From Salinisphaera orenii subsp. halophila YIM 95161 (GTDB lineage Bacteria > Pseudomonadota > Gammaproteobacteria > Nevskiales > Salinisphaeraceae), in the NCBI RefSeq assembly GCF_003732545.1, contig NZ_AYKF01000062.1:1-64000 (forward strand): 64,000 nt of DNA. Reading direction: 5' to 3'. Shown piece by piece: positions 31,119-39,518 of this stretch; the first letter of the stretch is position 1, and each line of letters starts with the position of its first letter. The translations under genes and the position numbers were made by a program. Under the pieces are notes generated by a model. That model was not told the origin of the DNA, did no database searches, and was given only the letters and a program-made list of their open reading frames with translations.

Positions 31119-32762
31119 CTAGTTCGCCGCCAGCGCGTCCCAGAGATCGCAGTAGTGCGCAGCCGCGAGATCGGCAATGTCGCGGGTCACCGGCTCCGGC
31201 AGCTCCAGCGACTGGTACTGCGGCGCGTCGCCGGCATAGGCCGGCCAATCCGGAGTGCCGTCGCTGTTGGGATCCGCGACGTCGGCGAAACGCGTCCAGT
31301 AGCCGACCATGTCGTCGGACAACGCCTGCTGGGCATCGTCGAGTGCCTGCGGCGTGCCCTGACCGCCGGCGTAGAGCGGGAACAGATACTGGATTTCGCT
31401 GGTGTGATATGCCCCGTAATCGAAGGATACGGGCGGCGCATACGCCGGCGCCGTGCGATCGATGAACTCGTAGGCGTACAGCGGCACGTACTGCGAGAAC
31501 CGGCGCGCCTCCTCGAGCGCCGGACAGACATAGTCGCTGTCGGTGGTCACCGCCGACGATGCCGCTCCGGGCGTGTCGTACTCGGTCAGCGGATAGGCCG
31601 CGAGCACCTGCTCCGCATCGTCGCCGTAGCGGCTTTCGATCTGGGACGTGTATTCATCCGCGGTCAGCGCGCTGCCACTGTTGAGCTCGGCCAGACCGAT
31701 GAACAGCGTGTTCTCGTCCTTGTTGGTGCCGGAGACGATCGGGACCTGGTTGAAGTCGCCGGAGGTCAGCGCCTGATCGAGCGTCTGCGTCAGGATCGTG
31801 CCATCGAGCGGCAGGATCTGGCGGCTCTGATAGCCGAGCGCCATCGACTGGATCTCCTCGACTGACAGCGCGCGCAGACACTGCGTCGTCTGCTCGGGTG
31901 CATCGCTCTGGCAGCCCACTTGTTCGGCGAAGGCCACGCCCTCGGCCTCCGCGCTCGCCAGATCCGTGGTCGGCAGACCGGCGCCACTCTGGATGATCGC
32001 GCGCTCGAACAGGCCGCTCGCCGCCGGCGAGACGAGATGTGCCAGCACGCTGCGGCCACCCGCGGACTCGCCGAAGATGGTGACGTTATCCGGATCGCCG
32101 CCGAAGGCCGCGATGTTGTCCTTGACCCATCGGAAGGCGAACTGCTGATCCATCAAGCCGTAGTTGCTGACCGCCTGACCACGGTCATCGAGGGCCGGAT
32201 GCGACAGGAACCCGAAGACGTTCAGGCGATAGTTGAAGGTCACGACCACGACGTCGCCCTGCGCCACCAGCTTGCTGCCGTCGTAATCGTCGCTCTCGCC
32301 GGCGAACAGCGCTCCACCGTAGATCCAGACCATGACCGGCAACTCCGCCTCCGGATCCATGTCCCGTGGGGCGAAGACGTTGAGGTACAGGCAATCCTCG
32401 CTCGCGCTCGGCGAGGCGAACACACCCAGCGTGTTGGTCTGGGCGCAGAAGTCGCCGTAGGCAGTCGTCTCCAGGGTTTCGGTCCATGACTCGGGACTTT
32501 CCGGTGGCCGCCAGCGCAGATCGCCCACCGGCGAGGCGGCGAACGGAATACCCAGAAACTGACTTACCCCGTCGGCGATGAGGCCCTGCACCGGGCCATT
32601 CGCGGTCTCCACGATCGCCGTGCGTGAAGCGCCATCGGCGCCGTCCCCATCGGCCACATCGACGTCGTTGTCGTCGCTGCAGCCGCCCAGCGCCAGCGCG
32701 CAGCCGATGGCGCACACCACGCGTCGCCATCGCGCCGTCCCCGCTCCCCTGATGCTCCTCAT
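31119..32762 (-). CDS. Type B carboxylesterase/lipase, lipoprotein (copy B)
   Basis: 547 residues, paralogue of the neighbour at 29364-30992 throughout its length. Signal peptide with lipobox ALALGGC, an Asp-rich linker, then FLGIPFAASPVGDLRW, SEDCLYLNVFAP, nucleophile GESAGGRS and FDYGAYHTSEIQYLFPL. An ATG at 32762 with an AGAGGT-like site upstream is chosen over an earlier in-frame codon. The pair is separated by 126 bp and both may be expressed together. Substrate unknown. Confidence 0.92.
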   Translation of the reverse strand: MRSIRGAGTARWRRVVCAIGCALALGGCSDDNDVDVADGDGADGASRTAIVETANGPVQGLIADGVSQFLGIPFAASPVGDLRWRPPESPESWTETLETTAYGDFCAQTNTLGVFASPSASEDCLYLNVFAPRDMDPEAELPVMVWIYGGALFAGESDDYDGSKLVAQGDVVVVTFNYRLNVFGFLSHPALDDRGQAVSNYGLMDQQFAFRWVKDNIAAFGGDPDNVTIFGESAGGRSVLAHLVSPAASGLFERAIIQSGAGLPTTDLASAEAEGVAFAEQVGCQSDAPEQTTQCLRALSVEEIQSMALGYQSRQILPLDGTILTQTLDQALTSGDFNQVPIVSGTNKDENTLFIGLAELNSGSALTADEYTSQIESRYGDDAEQVLAAYPLTEYDTPGAASSAVTTDSDYVCPALEEARRFSQYVPLYAYEFIDRTAPAYAPPVSFDYGAYHTSEIQYLFPLYAGGQGTPQALDDAQQALSDDMVGYWTRFADVADPNSDGTPDWPAYAGDAPQYQSLELPEPVTRDIADLAAAHYCDLWDALAAN

Positions 32763-33376
32763 GCCGATACCTCTTATTAATCGTTTTGTACCAAGGCTCA
32801 CTCGCGCCAGGCGCCCGCCGGCTCCTCTACCGACGCCCGCTCCATCCGCTGGCGCTGATCGACGCGGCGTCGACCACCGCTCCTAGTGTTTATCCCGAGC
32901 GGAGGGCGCGGTCTTTCGGATTCCGGCCTTTTTCTGTCGCGTTTCGGCCATGGGCGTATCCGGCAATCGATCGTGCGGACGACCGCGAGAAAACACGTCG
33001 AGCCACGTCGCATCGGACTCCGTCACGATGCGCGGCCGCCGCCCGGCCCGACGCTGGCCGCGCCGAGACGTTCAAGGCGACCGGCCGCGGTGGCCACAAG
33101 CATCGCGCGGGCCGCGACAGCGCGGCCAAGCGCATTGGAACGGGCGTCGAGCCCCGTTGGGCGGCCGCAGCGCCGCCGGCGCGCGCTCTGTCCGAGCCGC
33201 CCGTGTCGCCGGACACCCGACGTATTCAACCGAATTGCGCGCCAGCAATTAACGCGCTACCGTCGGCTTGCGATGGCAGGGCAGAGCAATTTCGGTGTAT
33301 ACAGGATGTTACGCGCGGGCCGTACGCTCCATGCAGGAGCGACGACGGCCTGACGCGCACTCAACGGAGATTCGAC
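32763..33376. other. Gene-free interval upstream of the CsbD gene
   Basis: About 610 bp between the divergent esterase and CsbD genes. No credible coding region. It should hold the promoters of both, but I could not single out a strong -35/-10 pair. Confidence 0.45.
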
Positions 33377-33562
33377 ATGGTTGATGAAGATCGCAAGGCG
33401 GGCACCGCCGACAAGGTCAAGGGCTCCATCAAGGAGGGCGTCGGCAAGCTGACCGGCGACGAGGACAAGGAGGCCGAAGGCAAGGCCCAGAAGAACAAGG
33501 GCAAGGCCCAGGACAAGGTGGGCCAGGCCAAGGACAAGATGCGCGACAAGCTCGATAAGTAG
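33377..33562 (+). CDS. CsbD-family small stress protein
   Basis: 61 residues, highly charged, Lys/Glu/Gly/Asp-rich (MVDEDRKAGTADKVKGSIKE, then VGKLTGDEDKEAEGKA). CsbD-like proteins accumulate on general or osmotic stress; their molecular role is unknown. A GGAGA site precedes the ATG and a strong intrinsic terminator follows 21 bp after the stop, so it is a monocistronic, probably highly expressed gene. The composition suits an intrinsically disordered protein. Confidence 0.92.
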   Translation: MVDEDRKAGTADKVKGSIKEGVGKLTGDEDKEAEGKAQKNKGKAQDKVGQAKDKMRDKLDK

Positions 33563-33583
33563 TCGATCGCGACGCGTGGAACC

Positions 33584-33621
33584 AAACCGGCCGCAGCGGA
33601 CGCTGCGGCCGGTTTTTTTTT
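33584..33621 (+). terminator. Intrinsic terminator of the CsbD gene
   Basis: A 13-bp perfect stem (AAACCGGCCGCAG at 33584-33596 with CTGCGGCCGGTTT at 33603-33615), 6-nt loop, followed by a continuous T-run to about 33621. Confidence 0.93.
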
Positions 33622-33860
33622 GCGCTCGGCCCGGCTGGCGCCGGGGTCCGGTCGATCCACGGGCTCGACGCGGCATTCGGGTCGTTCCAGCCACACCGGC
33701 ACCCACGTACGGCTCCGCGCGCGAGGCGGCGGCCACCGCGCTTGCAACGGACACAACCACGCCCAAAGCCGCCCGCACGCTGGAGCGGGCGCAAGACCCG
33801 TCGGCGGCGCGTGCCGCCGACGGTGCATTACACTACGCGCCGCACCACTGCGAGGCGCTG

Positions 33861-34280
33861 ATGACCATCGACGACACCCTGCTGCGCGACTGCCACGTCC
33901 TCGGCCGGATCGACCACGCGGCGGTACTGCTCAACCGCAACGCCGCCGTGGGCTGGCTGATCCTGGTCCCCGAGACCGCAGCGGTCGACTGGCACGCGCT
34001 GGACGATGCCGAACACGCGCGCATCAGCGGCCAGATCCGGGCGCTGTCGGCTGCGGTCATGGCGCATTTCCGGGCCGACAAGCTCAATGTGGCCACACTC
34101 GGCAACGAAGTGCGCCAGATGCATATTCACGTCATCGCACGCCATCACCACGACCCCTGCTGGCCGAAACCGGTCTGGGGCCATCTGACGACGCACCGGG
34201 ATTACGCGGGCACCGAGATCAGCGCCCTGCGCGCCACGCTCGCCGATCAACTCGGCCTCATCGAGGGCGGCCGAACATGA
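33861..34280 (+). CDS. HIT-like domain protein
   Basis: 139 residues. Histidine-triad-like fold; such enzymes hydrolyse or transfer nucleotidyl groups. The key region is RQMHIHVIARHHHDPCWPKP followed by VWG, a pattern found in a conserved uncharacterised HIT subgroup. Only two alternate His (HIH) appear in the triad position before V, plus an Arg/His-rich stretch. It overlaps slyX by 4 bases, so the two are probably translated together. Start ATG 33861 (MTIDDTLLRDCHVLGR) fits the domain. Confidence 0.85.
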   Translation: MTIDDTLLRDCHVLGRIDHAAVLLNRNAAVGWLILVPETAAVDWHALDDAEHARISGQIRALSAAVMAHFRADKLNVATLGNEVRQMHIHVIARHHHDPCWPKPVWGHLTTHRDYAGTEISALRATLADQLGLIEGGRT

Positions 34281-34483
34281 GTGACGACACACAGGAGTCG
34301 CTGGAGATCCGGCTGGCCTATCAGGAACAGGCCATCGAGCGGCTCGGAGACGTGATCTACGCCCAATCGCGCGAGATCGAGGCGCTGCAGGAACGCTGCC
34401 GGGAGCTGGAAGCGCGCGTGACCGCCCTCGCAGACGCCGGCGCGCGGCCCGAGGGCGACGACGAGCCGCCGCCGCACTACTGA
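34277..34483 (+). CDS. slyX: SlyX family protein
   Basis: 68 residues. Small coiled-coil protein (LEIRLAYQEQAIERLGDVIY, then QSREIEALQERCRELEARV) of unknown function, conserved in proteobacteria. The ATG overlaps the stop of the HIT gene (ATGA). A proline-histidine-tyrosine end (PPPHY) is typical of the family. Confidence 0.93.
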   Translation: MSDDTQESLEIRLAYQEQAIERLGDVIYAQSREIEALQERCRELEARVTALADAGARPEGDDEPPPHY

Positions 34484-34505
34484 GCCCGACTATTAACCCG
34501 GCGCC

Positions 34506-34531
34506 AAAACAGCTGAATCATCAGCTATTTT
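34506..34531. terminator. Hairpin with A/T-rich base after slyX, possible bidirectional terminator
   Basis: AGCTGA (34511-34516) pairs with TCAGCT (34521-34526) around loop ATCA; AAAA and TTTT on either side extend the stem past a C/A mismatch. It lies 22 bp beyond the slyX stop. Only four Ts follow, so it would be a weak terminator. Confidence 0.45.
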
Positions 34532-34583
34532 CAAGCACTTCGCGGCCGATGGCCGCGGCGAGCACGCTAGCGCATGCTCGCTT

Positions 34584-34623
34584 TATCAACTCGGCATGAA
34601 CGTATTTTCATGCCGAGTTGATA
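34584..34623. repeat. Perfect 17-bp inverted repeat, 6-nt loop
   Basis: TATCAACTCGGCATGAA (34584-34600) is exactly complementary to 34607-34623 with loop CGTATT. No T-run follows. Unlike the surrounding DNA it is AT-rich. It could be a protein-binding palindrome or an RNA processing hairpin. It ends 11 bp before repeat copy 2 begins. Confidence 0.85.
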
Positions 34624-34634
34624 ACTAGCAACCA

Positions 34635-34895
34635 GGGCACGCCGACGCGTCATGCGAGCCACACCAGGCGCTGATTGACGGCAAGACGCGGCGCAAGTGC
34701 GCGGCCACGCCGGATCGACGCACGTTATCGACTCGATGGGACTCGGCCCGACAGATCGGGCCGCCTGCGACCCATTCACCCTGCGGCCTCTAGCGCCACA
34801 AGTCCCGATTAAGGCGCGCCACGATGGGCGACTCGCGCGTTGAAGAACACGATGTGCGATGCCCAAGGCGGCGTTCGCAGACATATCGACAAGCT
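34635..34895. repeat. Dispersed TIR element, copy 2 (about 261 bp, degenerate)
   Basis: Starts GGGCACGCCGACGCGTCATG and ends, on the other strand, AGCTTGTCGATATGTCTGCG. It shares the GACGGCAAGACGCGGCG block near the left end and the CCCAAGGCGGCGTTCG block near the right end with the other copies, but the central hairpins are eroded and it is shorter. Orientation matches the 39585 and 47164 copies. The remaining 34896-35124 holds nothing recognisable. Confidence 0.7.
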
Positions 34896-35124
34896 GAGCG
34901 ATGACCACGCCCCCGGGGCGAACGGTCGTCACGCGATTCGTGCCTGCGATGGCTGGGCGCATGGCGCCGTCGCCCGACACCCGCCGTGTCACGCGACTGG
35001 CCGAGCGCCGGACGGACCGCGTCCCGGACAGTGCCCGGCATTGTCGACGCAGCACCGCGCGACGCCTCGACCCAAGCGAACCGGGAATCGGCGGCCCGGC
35101 GCGGTTGCCGGGCCCGTCGACCGG

Positions 35125-35511
35125 TTAGAGCTGAATCTGGCCACCGCCCTGGCCGCCACCCTGACCGTAGCCGCCCTGGCCCGGCACCTGGATCTGCTGG
35201 CTCTGCTGGCGCTGCATCTCCTTGAGTTCCTCGATCGCGCGCTCGGCGGCGGCGTTCACGGCGTCGGGGAACTTGTCGATCGCATCCGAGAGGTTGTCCG
35301 CCTCGAGTTCGAACGACAGCGGCAGGTTGCCGGCCGGCGTCATCAGGCTGGCCGAGCCTTCGTAACGGACATCGCGCGAGCTGTCGTCCTCGCCCTCGCG
35401 GGTGACCGGGATCAGCTTGCGGATGCTGCCGACCTTCAGGTCCGAGAAGGATTCCTCCCGGTACATATTGTCGGCGTCGATCTGGATTTCCGGCATGTCG
35501 TTGGCGGCCAT
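35125..35511 (-). CDS. Conserved small cytoplasmic protein of unknown function
   Basis: 128 residues. The body (residues 1-108) starts MAANDMPEIQIDADNMYREE and includes SFSDLKVGSIRKLIPVTREG and SASLMTPAGNLPLSFELEAD, resembling a conserved family seen in other gammaproteobacteria for which I know no function. The C-terminus is a Gln/Gly-rich tail (QVPGQGGYGQGGGQGGGQIQ) of low complexity. No signal peptide or membrane helix. An AAGGA site lies upstream of ATG 35511. It is downstream of ppc in the same direction with 165 bp between. Confidence 0.75.
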   Translation of the reverse strand: MAANDMPEIQIDADNMYREESFSDLKVGSIRKLIPVTREGEDDSSRDVRYEGSASLMTPAGNLPLSFELEADNLSDAIDKFPDAVNAAAERAIEELKEMQRQQSQQIQVPGQGGYGQGGGQGGGQIQL

Positions 35512-35676
35512 GAATACGTCCTTGCTGTTCGATTGATGCGGCCAAGGATAACAGCGCGCGCCGGGCCGACTCAGCGCCGGCCGGCGCCTTGCCGCTGAGC
35601 CCACCCGGGGACGCGGCCAACGCGCACCGACTCCGCCGTTTCAGCCGATTCGTCGCATCGCTTCTTCCACCAAGCC

Positions 35677-38466
35677 TCAGCCCGTATTGCGCATGCCCGC
35701 CGCGATGGCGTTGATCGAGCGCAGAACCGGGTCCAGCCAGACGCGGTCGCCGGCCTCGCGATAGCGCTTGAGCGCCACGATCTGGATGTGGTTGAGCGGG
35801 TCCAGATACGGCCGCCGCCGGTCGAGCGAGCGCTTGAGCACGGTGTCGTCGTCCAGCAGGTCGGCTTCGCCCGTGATCGCGAGCACGCCGTCGACCGCGC
35901 GCTCGTATTCGGCCCGGATGGCGTCGAACACCGACTGATGCGGGCCCGCCAGCGCGGCATAGGTCGCGGCGATGCGCATGTCGGCCTTGGCCAGCGACAT
36001 CTGCACGCTGTCGACGATGGTCGCGAAATACGGCCATTCGCGATAGAGCCAGCGCAGCGTCTCGACGTCCACGCCCGACTCCGAGAGTGCTGCGCCCATG
36101 CCGAGCCAGCCCGGCAGCGTATGGCGCGACTGCGCCCAGGCGAACACCCAGGAGATCGCCCGGATCGAATCCTTGCTGGGCGTGCCGGAGGCCGGCCGCG
36201 AGCCCGGCCGCGAGCCGATGTTCAACGCGCTGATCTCGGCGGTGGGCGTGGCCGACTGGAAGTAGTCGAAGAAGCCGTCGGTCCGTTCGGTGAGTGTCCG
36301 GTAACGGCGCTCGCCGGCATCGGCGAGCTGTCCTGCCACCTCCGAATGATCGGCGTCGGCGGTCTGCGGCCCGCTGGCCTCGAGCGTGCCGGTGATGCCG
36401 AGCGTCAATTCGTGGACCGCGGTCTCCTTGTTGCTGTATTTGGCGAAGATCATCTCGCCCTGCTCGGTGAACTTGATGTGCGAGCGCACCGTGTTCGGCG
36501 GCTGCGAGACGATCGCCTGATGGGTCGGCCCGCCGCCGCGGCCGACGGTGCCGCCGCGGCCGTGGAACAGCACGCAATCGGCGTCGTGACGCTCGCAGAC
36601 CGCGACCGCCAGCTGCTGGGCACGGTAGAGCTGCCAGCGCGAGGTCATGATGCCGCCGTCCTTGCAGGAGTCCGAGTAGCCGAGCATGACCTCCTGGCGC
36701 ATGCGCGTCCCCGCGGCGAGGAAATCGCGGTAGGCCGGATGCGCGAGCAGCGCGTCGAGCACCGGCTCGATGTGTTCCAGATCGGCCACGGTCTCGAACA
36801 GCGGTGCGATCGCCAGGGGCGGCGGGGTCTCCTGACCGGGCTCGTAGACGCCGGTCACGCGCATCAGCCACAGCAGGGCGAGCACGTCGGACACGCTGTG
36901 GGTCATGGAGATGACATAGCTGCCGAACACGTCCGTGCCGAGCGTGCGCGAGAACTCGCGCACCACCGCGAGGCTGGCCAGCGTGTCCGAGACCGGGCCG
37001 GAAACGTCCACCCGGTCGATGCGCGGCGCCCGCTCGCGCTCGAGTTCGGCGGTGAGCAGCGCCACCCGCGCGTCGTCGTCGCGCTCGGCGTAGTCGTCGG
37101 CGACGCCGAGCCCGCGCAGGAGCTCGTCCACGCACTCGGTGTGGCGGGTGGATTCCTCGCGCAGATCCAGCCGGGCGAGATGGAAGCCGAACGTCTCGAC
37201 CAGACGCTGAAGATCCTTGATGCCGTCGTCCGCGATCGAGCGGTCGCCGTGGCCGATCAGCGACTCGCGCATGACCCGGATCTCGTCGAGCAGCGCCGCC
37301 GCGTCGGGATAGGCCAGCGCGCTGCGTTCGCTGCGTTCGGCGCGCAGGCGCAGCTCGGTCTGGAGCTGATCCACCATCGCGGCGATGCGCTGACGCATGA
37401 GATAGAGCTTGCGGCGATAGGGCTCGGCGGCGAAGCGCTCGGCGCGGGCGCCGGTGTGTGCGGCGATCAGGCGCTCCTCGGCCTCCAGCCGTTCCCAGAA
37501 TTCATCGCTGGGCGTGCACCAGCGCGCCGAGAACGACAGCCGGCTGGCCAGCGTGTCGATCCGGCGTAGATACTCGGAGAGCACCTCGCGCGCCTGCATG
37601 CGCAGGGCGTAGCGGGTCTCGCGCGCGGTCACGTACGGATTGCCGTCGCGGTCGCCGCCGATCCAGGAGCCGAACGTCAGCACCGGCGGCGGCTCGGGGC
37701 CGTCGCCGTAGTGGTTGGCCAGGGCCCGCTCCAGATTGCGATAGATCCGCGGCACCGCCTCGAACAGCGAGGCGCGGAAGTAGTACAGCCCGTTGCGGAT
37801 CTCGTCGGCCACCGTCGGCCGCGAGCCGCGCACCTCCTCGGTCTTCCAGAGCACCTGGATGTTCTGGCGGATGTGCTCTTCGATCGCGGCCCGGCGGGCG
37901 TCGTCCGGCTGACCGAAGGACAGCTCGTGGAACCACTCGAACAGACGCCGCAGCGCGTCCAGCACCGCCCGCGGCTTGGCCTCGGTCGGGTGCGCGGTGA
38001 ACACCGGCACGAACGACAGCGGCGCCAGCCGCTCGAGCACCGCCTCGCGATCCAGCCCGGCCTCGGCCAGCGCGCCGATGCTGCGGTTGAACGACCCGAC
38101 CCACTGTGGACTGTCCCGCTCGGCCAGCGCCCGCCGCGTGCGGTGGGCGTGCAGCTCCTCGAGCAGGTTGGCCAGATTGAAGTAGATCGCGAAGGCGCGG
38201 GTGACCTCGGTCATGGTCTCCGGCGGCAGCGACTCCACCAGCCGCTGCAGCTCGGCGCGCCGCTCGGGATCCTCGGCCTCGCGCAGGTCGATGTAGCCCC
38301 GGCGCAGGGTCTCCACGGTGTCGAACACGCCGTCGGTGGCCTGGGCGCGCAGGACGTCGCCGAGCAGCGCCCCGGCAGCCCGGACCTGCGCCCGCAGGGC
38401 CTGATCGTGCTCGGCCTGGTCGGTATCGCTCATGGCCGGATGCTTCTCGTTGATGACCGGATTCAT
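35677..38466 (-). CDS. ppc: Phosphoenolpyruvate carboxylase
   Basis: 929 residues. Carboxylates PEP to oxaloacetate to refill the TCA cycle. Motifs: FTAHPTEAKPRAVL with the catalytic histidine, GGDRDGNPYVT, FHGRGGTVGRGGGPTHQAI, the GYSDSCKDGG loop, SIRAISWVFAWAQSRHTLPG, and the C-terminal AIAAGMRNTG anchoring end. Two in-frame ATGs compete at the N-terminus (38466 and 38433); both precede the conserved core. It is divergent from the NUDIX gene. Confidence 0.98.
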   Translation of the reverse strand: MNPVINEKHPAMSDTDQAEHDQALRAQVRAAGALLGDVLRAQATDGVFDTVETLRRGYIDLREAEDPERRAELQRLVESLPPETMTEVTRAFAIYFNLANLLEELHAHRTRRALAERDSPQWVGSFNRSIGALAEAGLDREAVLERLAPLSFVPVFTAHPTEAKPRAVLDALRRLFEWFHELSFGQPDDARRAAIEEHIRQNIQVLWKTEEVRGSRPTVADEIRNGLYYFRASLFEAVPRIYRNLERALANHYGDGPEPPPVLTFGSWIGGDRDGNPYVTARETRYALRMQAREVLSEYLRRIDTLASRLSFSARWCTPSDEFWERLEAEERLIAAHTGARAERFAAEPYRRKLYLMRQRIAAMVDQLQTELRLRAERSERSALAYPDAAALLDEIRVMRESLIGHGDRSIADDGIKDLQRLVETFGFHLARLDLREESTRHTECVDELLRGLGVADDYAERDDDARVALLTAELERERAPRIDRVDVSGPVSDTLASLAVVREFSRTLGTDVFGSYVISMTHSVSDVLALLWLMRVTGVYEPGQETPPPLAIAPLFETVADLEHIEPVLDALLAHPAYRDFLAAGTRMRQEVMLGYSDSCKDGGIMTSRWQLYRAQQLAVAVCERHDADCVLFHGRGGTVGRGGGPTHQAIVSQPPNTVRSHIKFTEQGEMIFAKYSNKETAVHELTLGITGTLEASGPQTADADHSEVAGQLADAGERRYRTLTERTDGFFDYFQSATPTAEISALNIGSRPGSRPASGTPSKDSIRAISWVFAWAQSRHTLPGWLGMGAALSESGVDVETLRWLYREWPYFATIVDSVQMSLAKADMRIAATYAALAGPHQSVFDAIRAEYERAVDGVLAITGEADLLDDDTVLKRSLDRRRPYLDPLNHIQIVALKRYREAGDRVWLDPVLRSINAIAAGMRNTG

Positions 38467-38545
38467 GGATTTTCAAGGCTTGCAAGCGTCGTGCCGAAAG
38501 CATAGCAAGCCCGGCGCGCCGTTCGTGGTCTGCTAACCTGTGCGG

Positions 38546-39145
38546 ATGCCCAAGGCCATGCGCTTCTGCCCCGACTGCGGTGCCCCCGTCGAGTACCGCA
38601 TCCCGACCGGCGACGACCGCGAGCGCGCCGTCTGCACCGCGACCGGCGACATCTTCTACGAGAATCCGCGCAACGTGGTCGGCTGCATCGTCGAGCACGA
38701 GGGCGCGATCCTCATGTGCCGGCGCGCGATCGAGCCGCGGCTCGGCTTCTGGACCCTGCCGGCCGGCTTTCTGGAACTCGGCGAAACCACGCCCGATGGC
38801 GCGGCGCGCGAGACCCGCGAGGAAGCCTGCGCCGAGGTCGCCGACGTCGAGCTGTTCGCCATGCTCGACGTCACCCACATCGGTCAGGTGCACATCTTCT
38901 ATCGCGCGCGACTGGTCGGCGAGCACTTCGCCGCGGGCCCGGAGAGCGCCTACGTGACCCTCCAGCGCGAAGACGAGATCGACTGGCCGCAGCTGGCCTT
39001 TCCCACCATCCACCGCACGCTGGAACGCTACTTCGCGGACCGCGCCCGCGGGCACTTCAGTCTGCACGTGGAGTCCCTGGGCGCTGCGGACTGGCGGGCC
39101 ATGGCGCTCGACCGCGAACCGACCGGGCACGACGGCGGGTGTTAG
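38546..39145 (+). CDS. NUDIX hydrolase with an N-terminal zinc-ribbon-like segment
   Basis: 199 residues. NUDIX hydrolases cleave nucleoside diphosphate linkages. The box reads GFLELGETTPDGAARETREE then ACAEV, matching GX5EX7REUXEE but with C in place of the final G. The N-terminus has CPDCG followed by VCTATG: one half of a CxxC/CxxC zinc ribbon is intact, while the second has lost a cysteine. ADP-ribose or NADH pyrophosphatase-like activity is plausible, not shown. A GTG 6 bases upstream is an alternative start. Divergent from ppc. Confidence 0.88.
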   Translation: MPKAMRFCPDCGAPVEYRIPTGDDRERAVCTATGDIFYENPRNVVGCIVEHEGAILMCRRAIEPRLGFWTLPAGFLELGETTPDGAARETREEACAEVADVELFAMLDVTHIGQVHIFYRARLVGEHFAAGPESAYVTLQREDEIDWPQLAFPTIHRTLERYFADRARGHFSLHVESLGAADWRAMALDREPTGHDGGC

Positions 39146-39186
39146 ACTAGGCGGCTAACGAAAGCTTGCTTACGAGGCCGTCAGCG

Positions 39187-39510
39187 ATGACCTTCGTCGT
39201 CACCGAAAACTGCATCAAGTGCAAATACACCGACTGCGTCGAGGTCTGCCCGGTCGATTGCTTCCATGAAGGCCCGAACTTCCTGGCGATCGACCCGGAG
39301 GAGTGCATCGACTGCACCCTCTGCGAGCCCGAGTGCCCGGTCGAGGCCATCGTCTCCGAGGACGACCTGCCCGAGGACCAGGCCGAGTTCCTCGAGCTCA
39401 ACGCCGAACTCGCGGCGAAGTGGCCGGTGATCACCGAGATCAAGGACGCGCCCGCGGACGCCGACGAATGGGCCGACAAGCCCAACAAGAAGGAGCTGCT
39501 CGAACGCTGA
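39187..39510 (+). CDS. fdxA: Ferredoxin FdxA-type (3Fe-4S/4Fe-4S, 7Fe)
   Basis: 107 residues. Small electron carrier. First cluster motif [20 protein letters not shown], second [17 protein letters not shown], in the pattern of Azotobacter-type seven-iron ferredoxins, with an acidic C-terminal extension. The start [17 protein letters not shown] at 39187 is canonical. It converges on the disrupted CYTH gene; the stop codons are 8 bp apart. Confidence 0.95.
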   Translation: MTFVVTENCIKCKYTDCVEVCPVDCFHEGPNFLAIDPEECIDCTLCEPECPVEAIVSEDDLPEDQAEFLELNAELAAKWPVITEIKDAPADADEWADKPNKKELLER

Positions 39511-39518
39511 GCCCCCCC

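Noticed and set aside
29340-31865. Long plus-strand open frame opposite the two esterase genes
   Set aside because: It lies antisense to two clear carboxylesterases with full motifs and shows repetitive Arg/Gly/Asp composition typical of a shadow frame.
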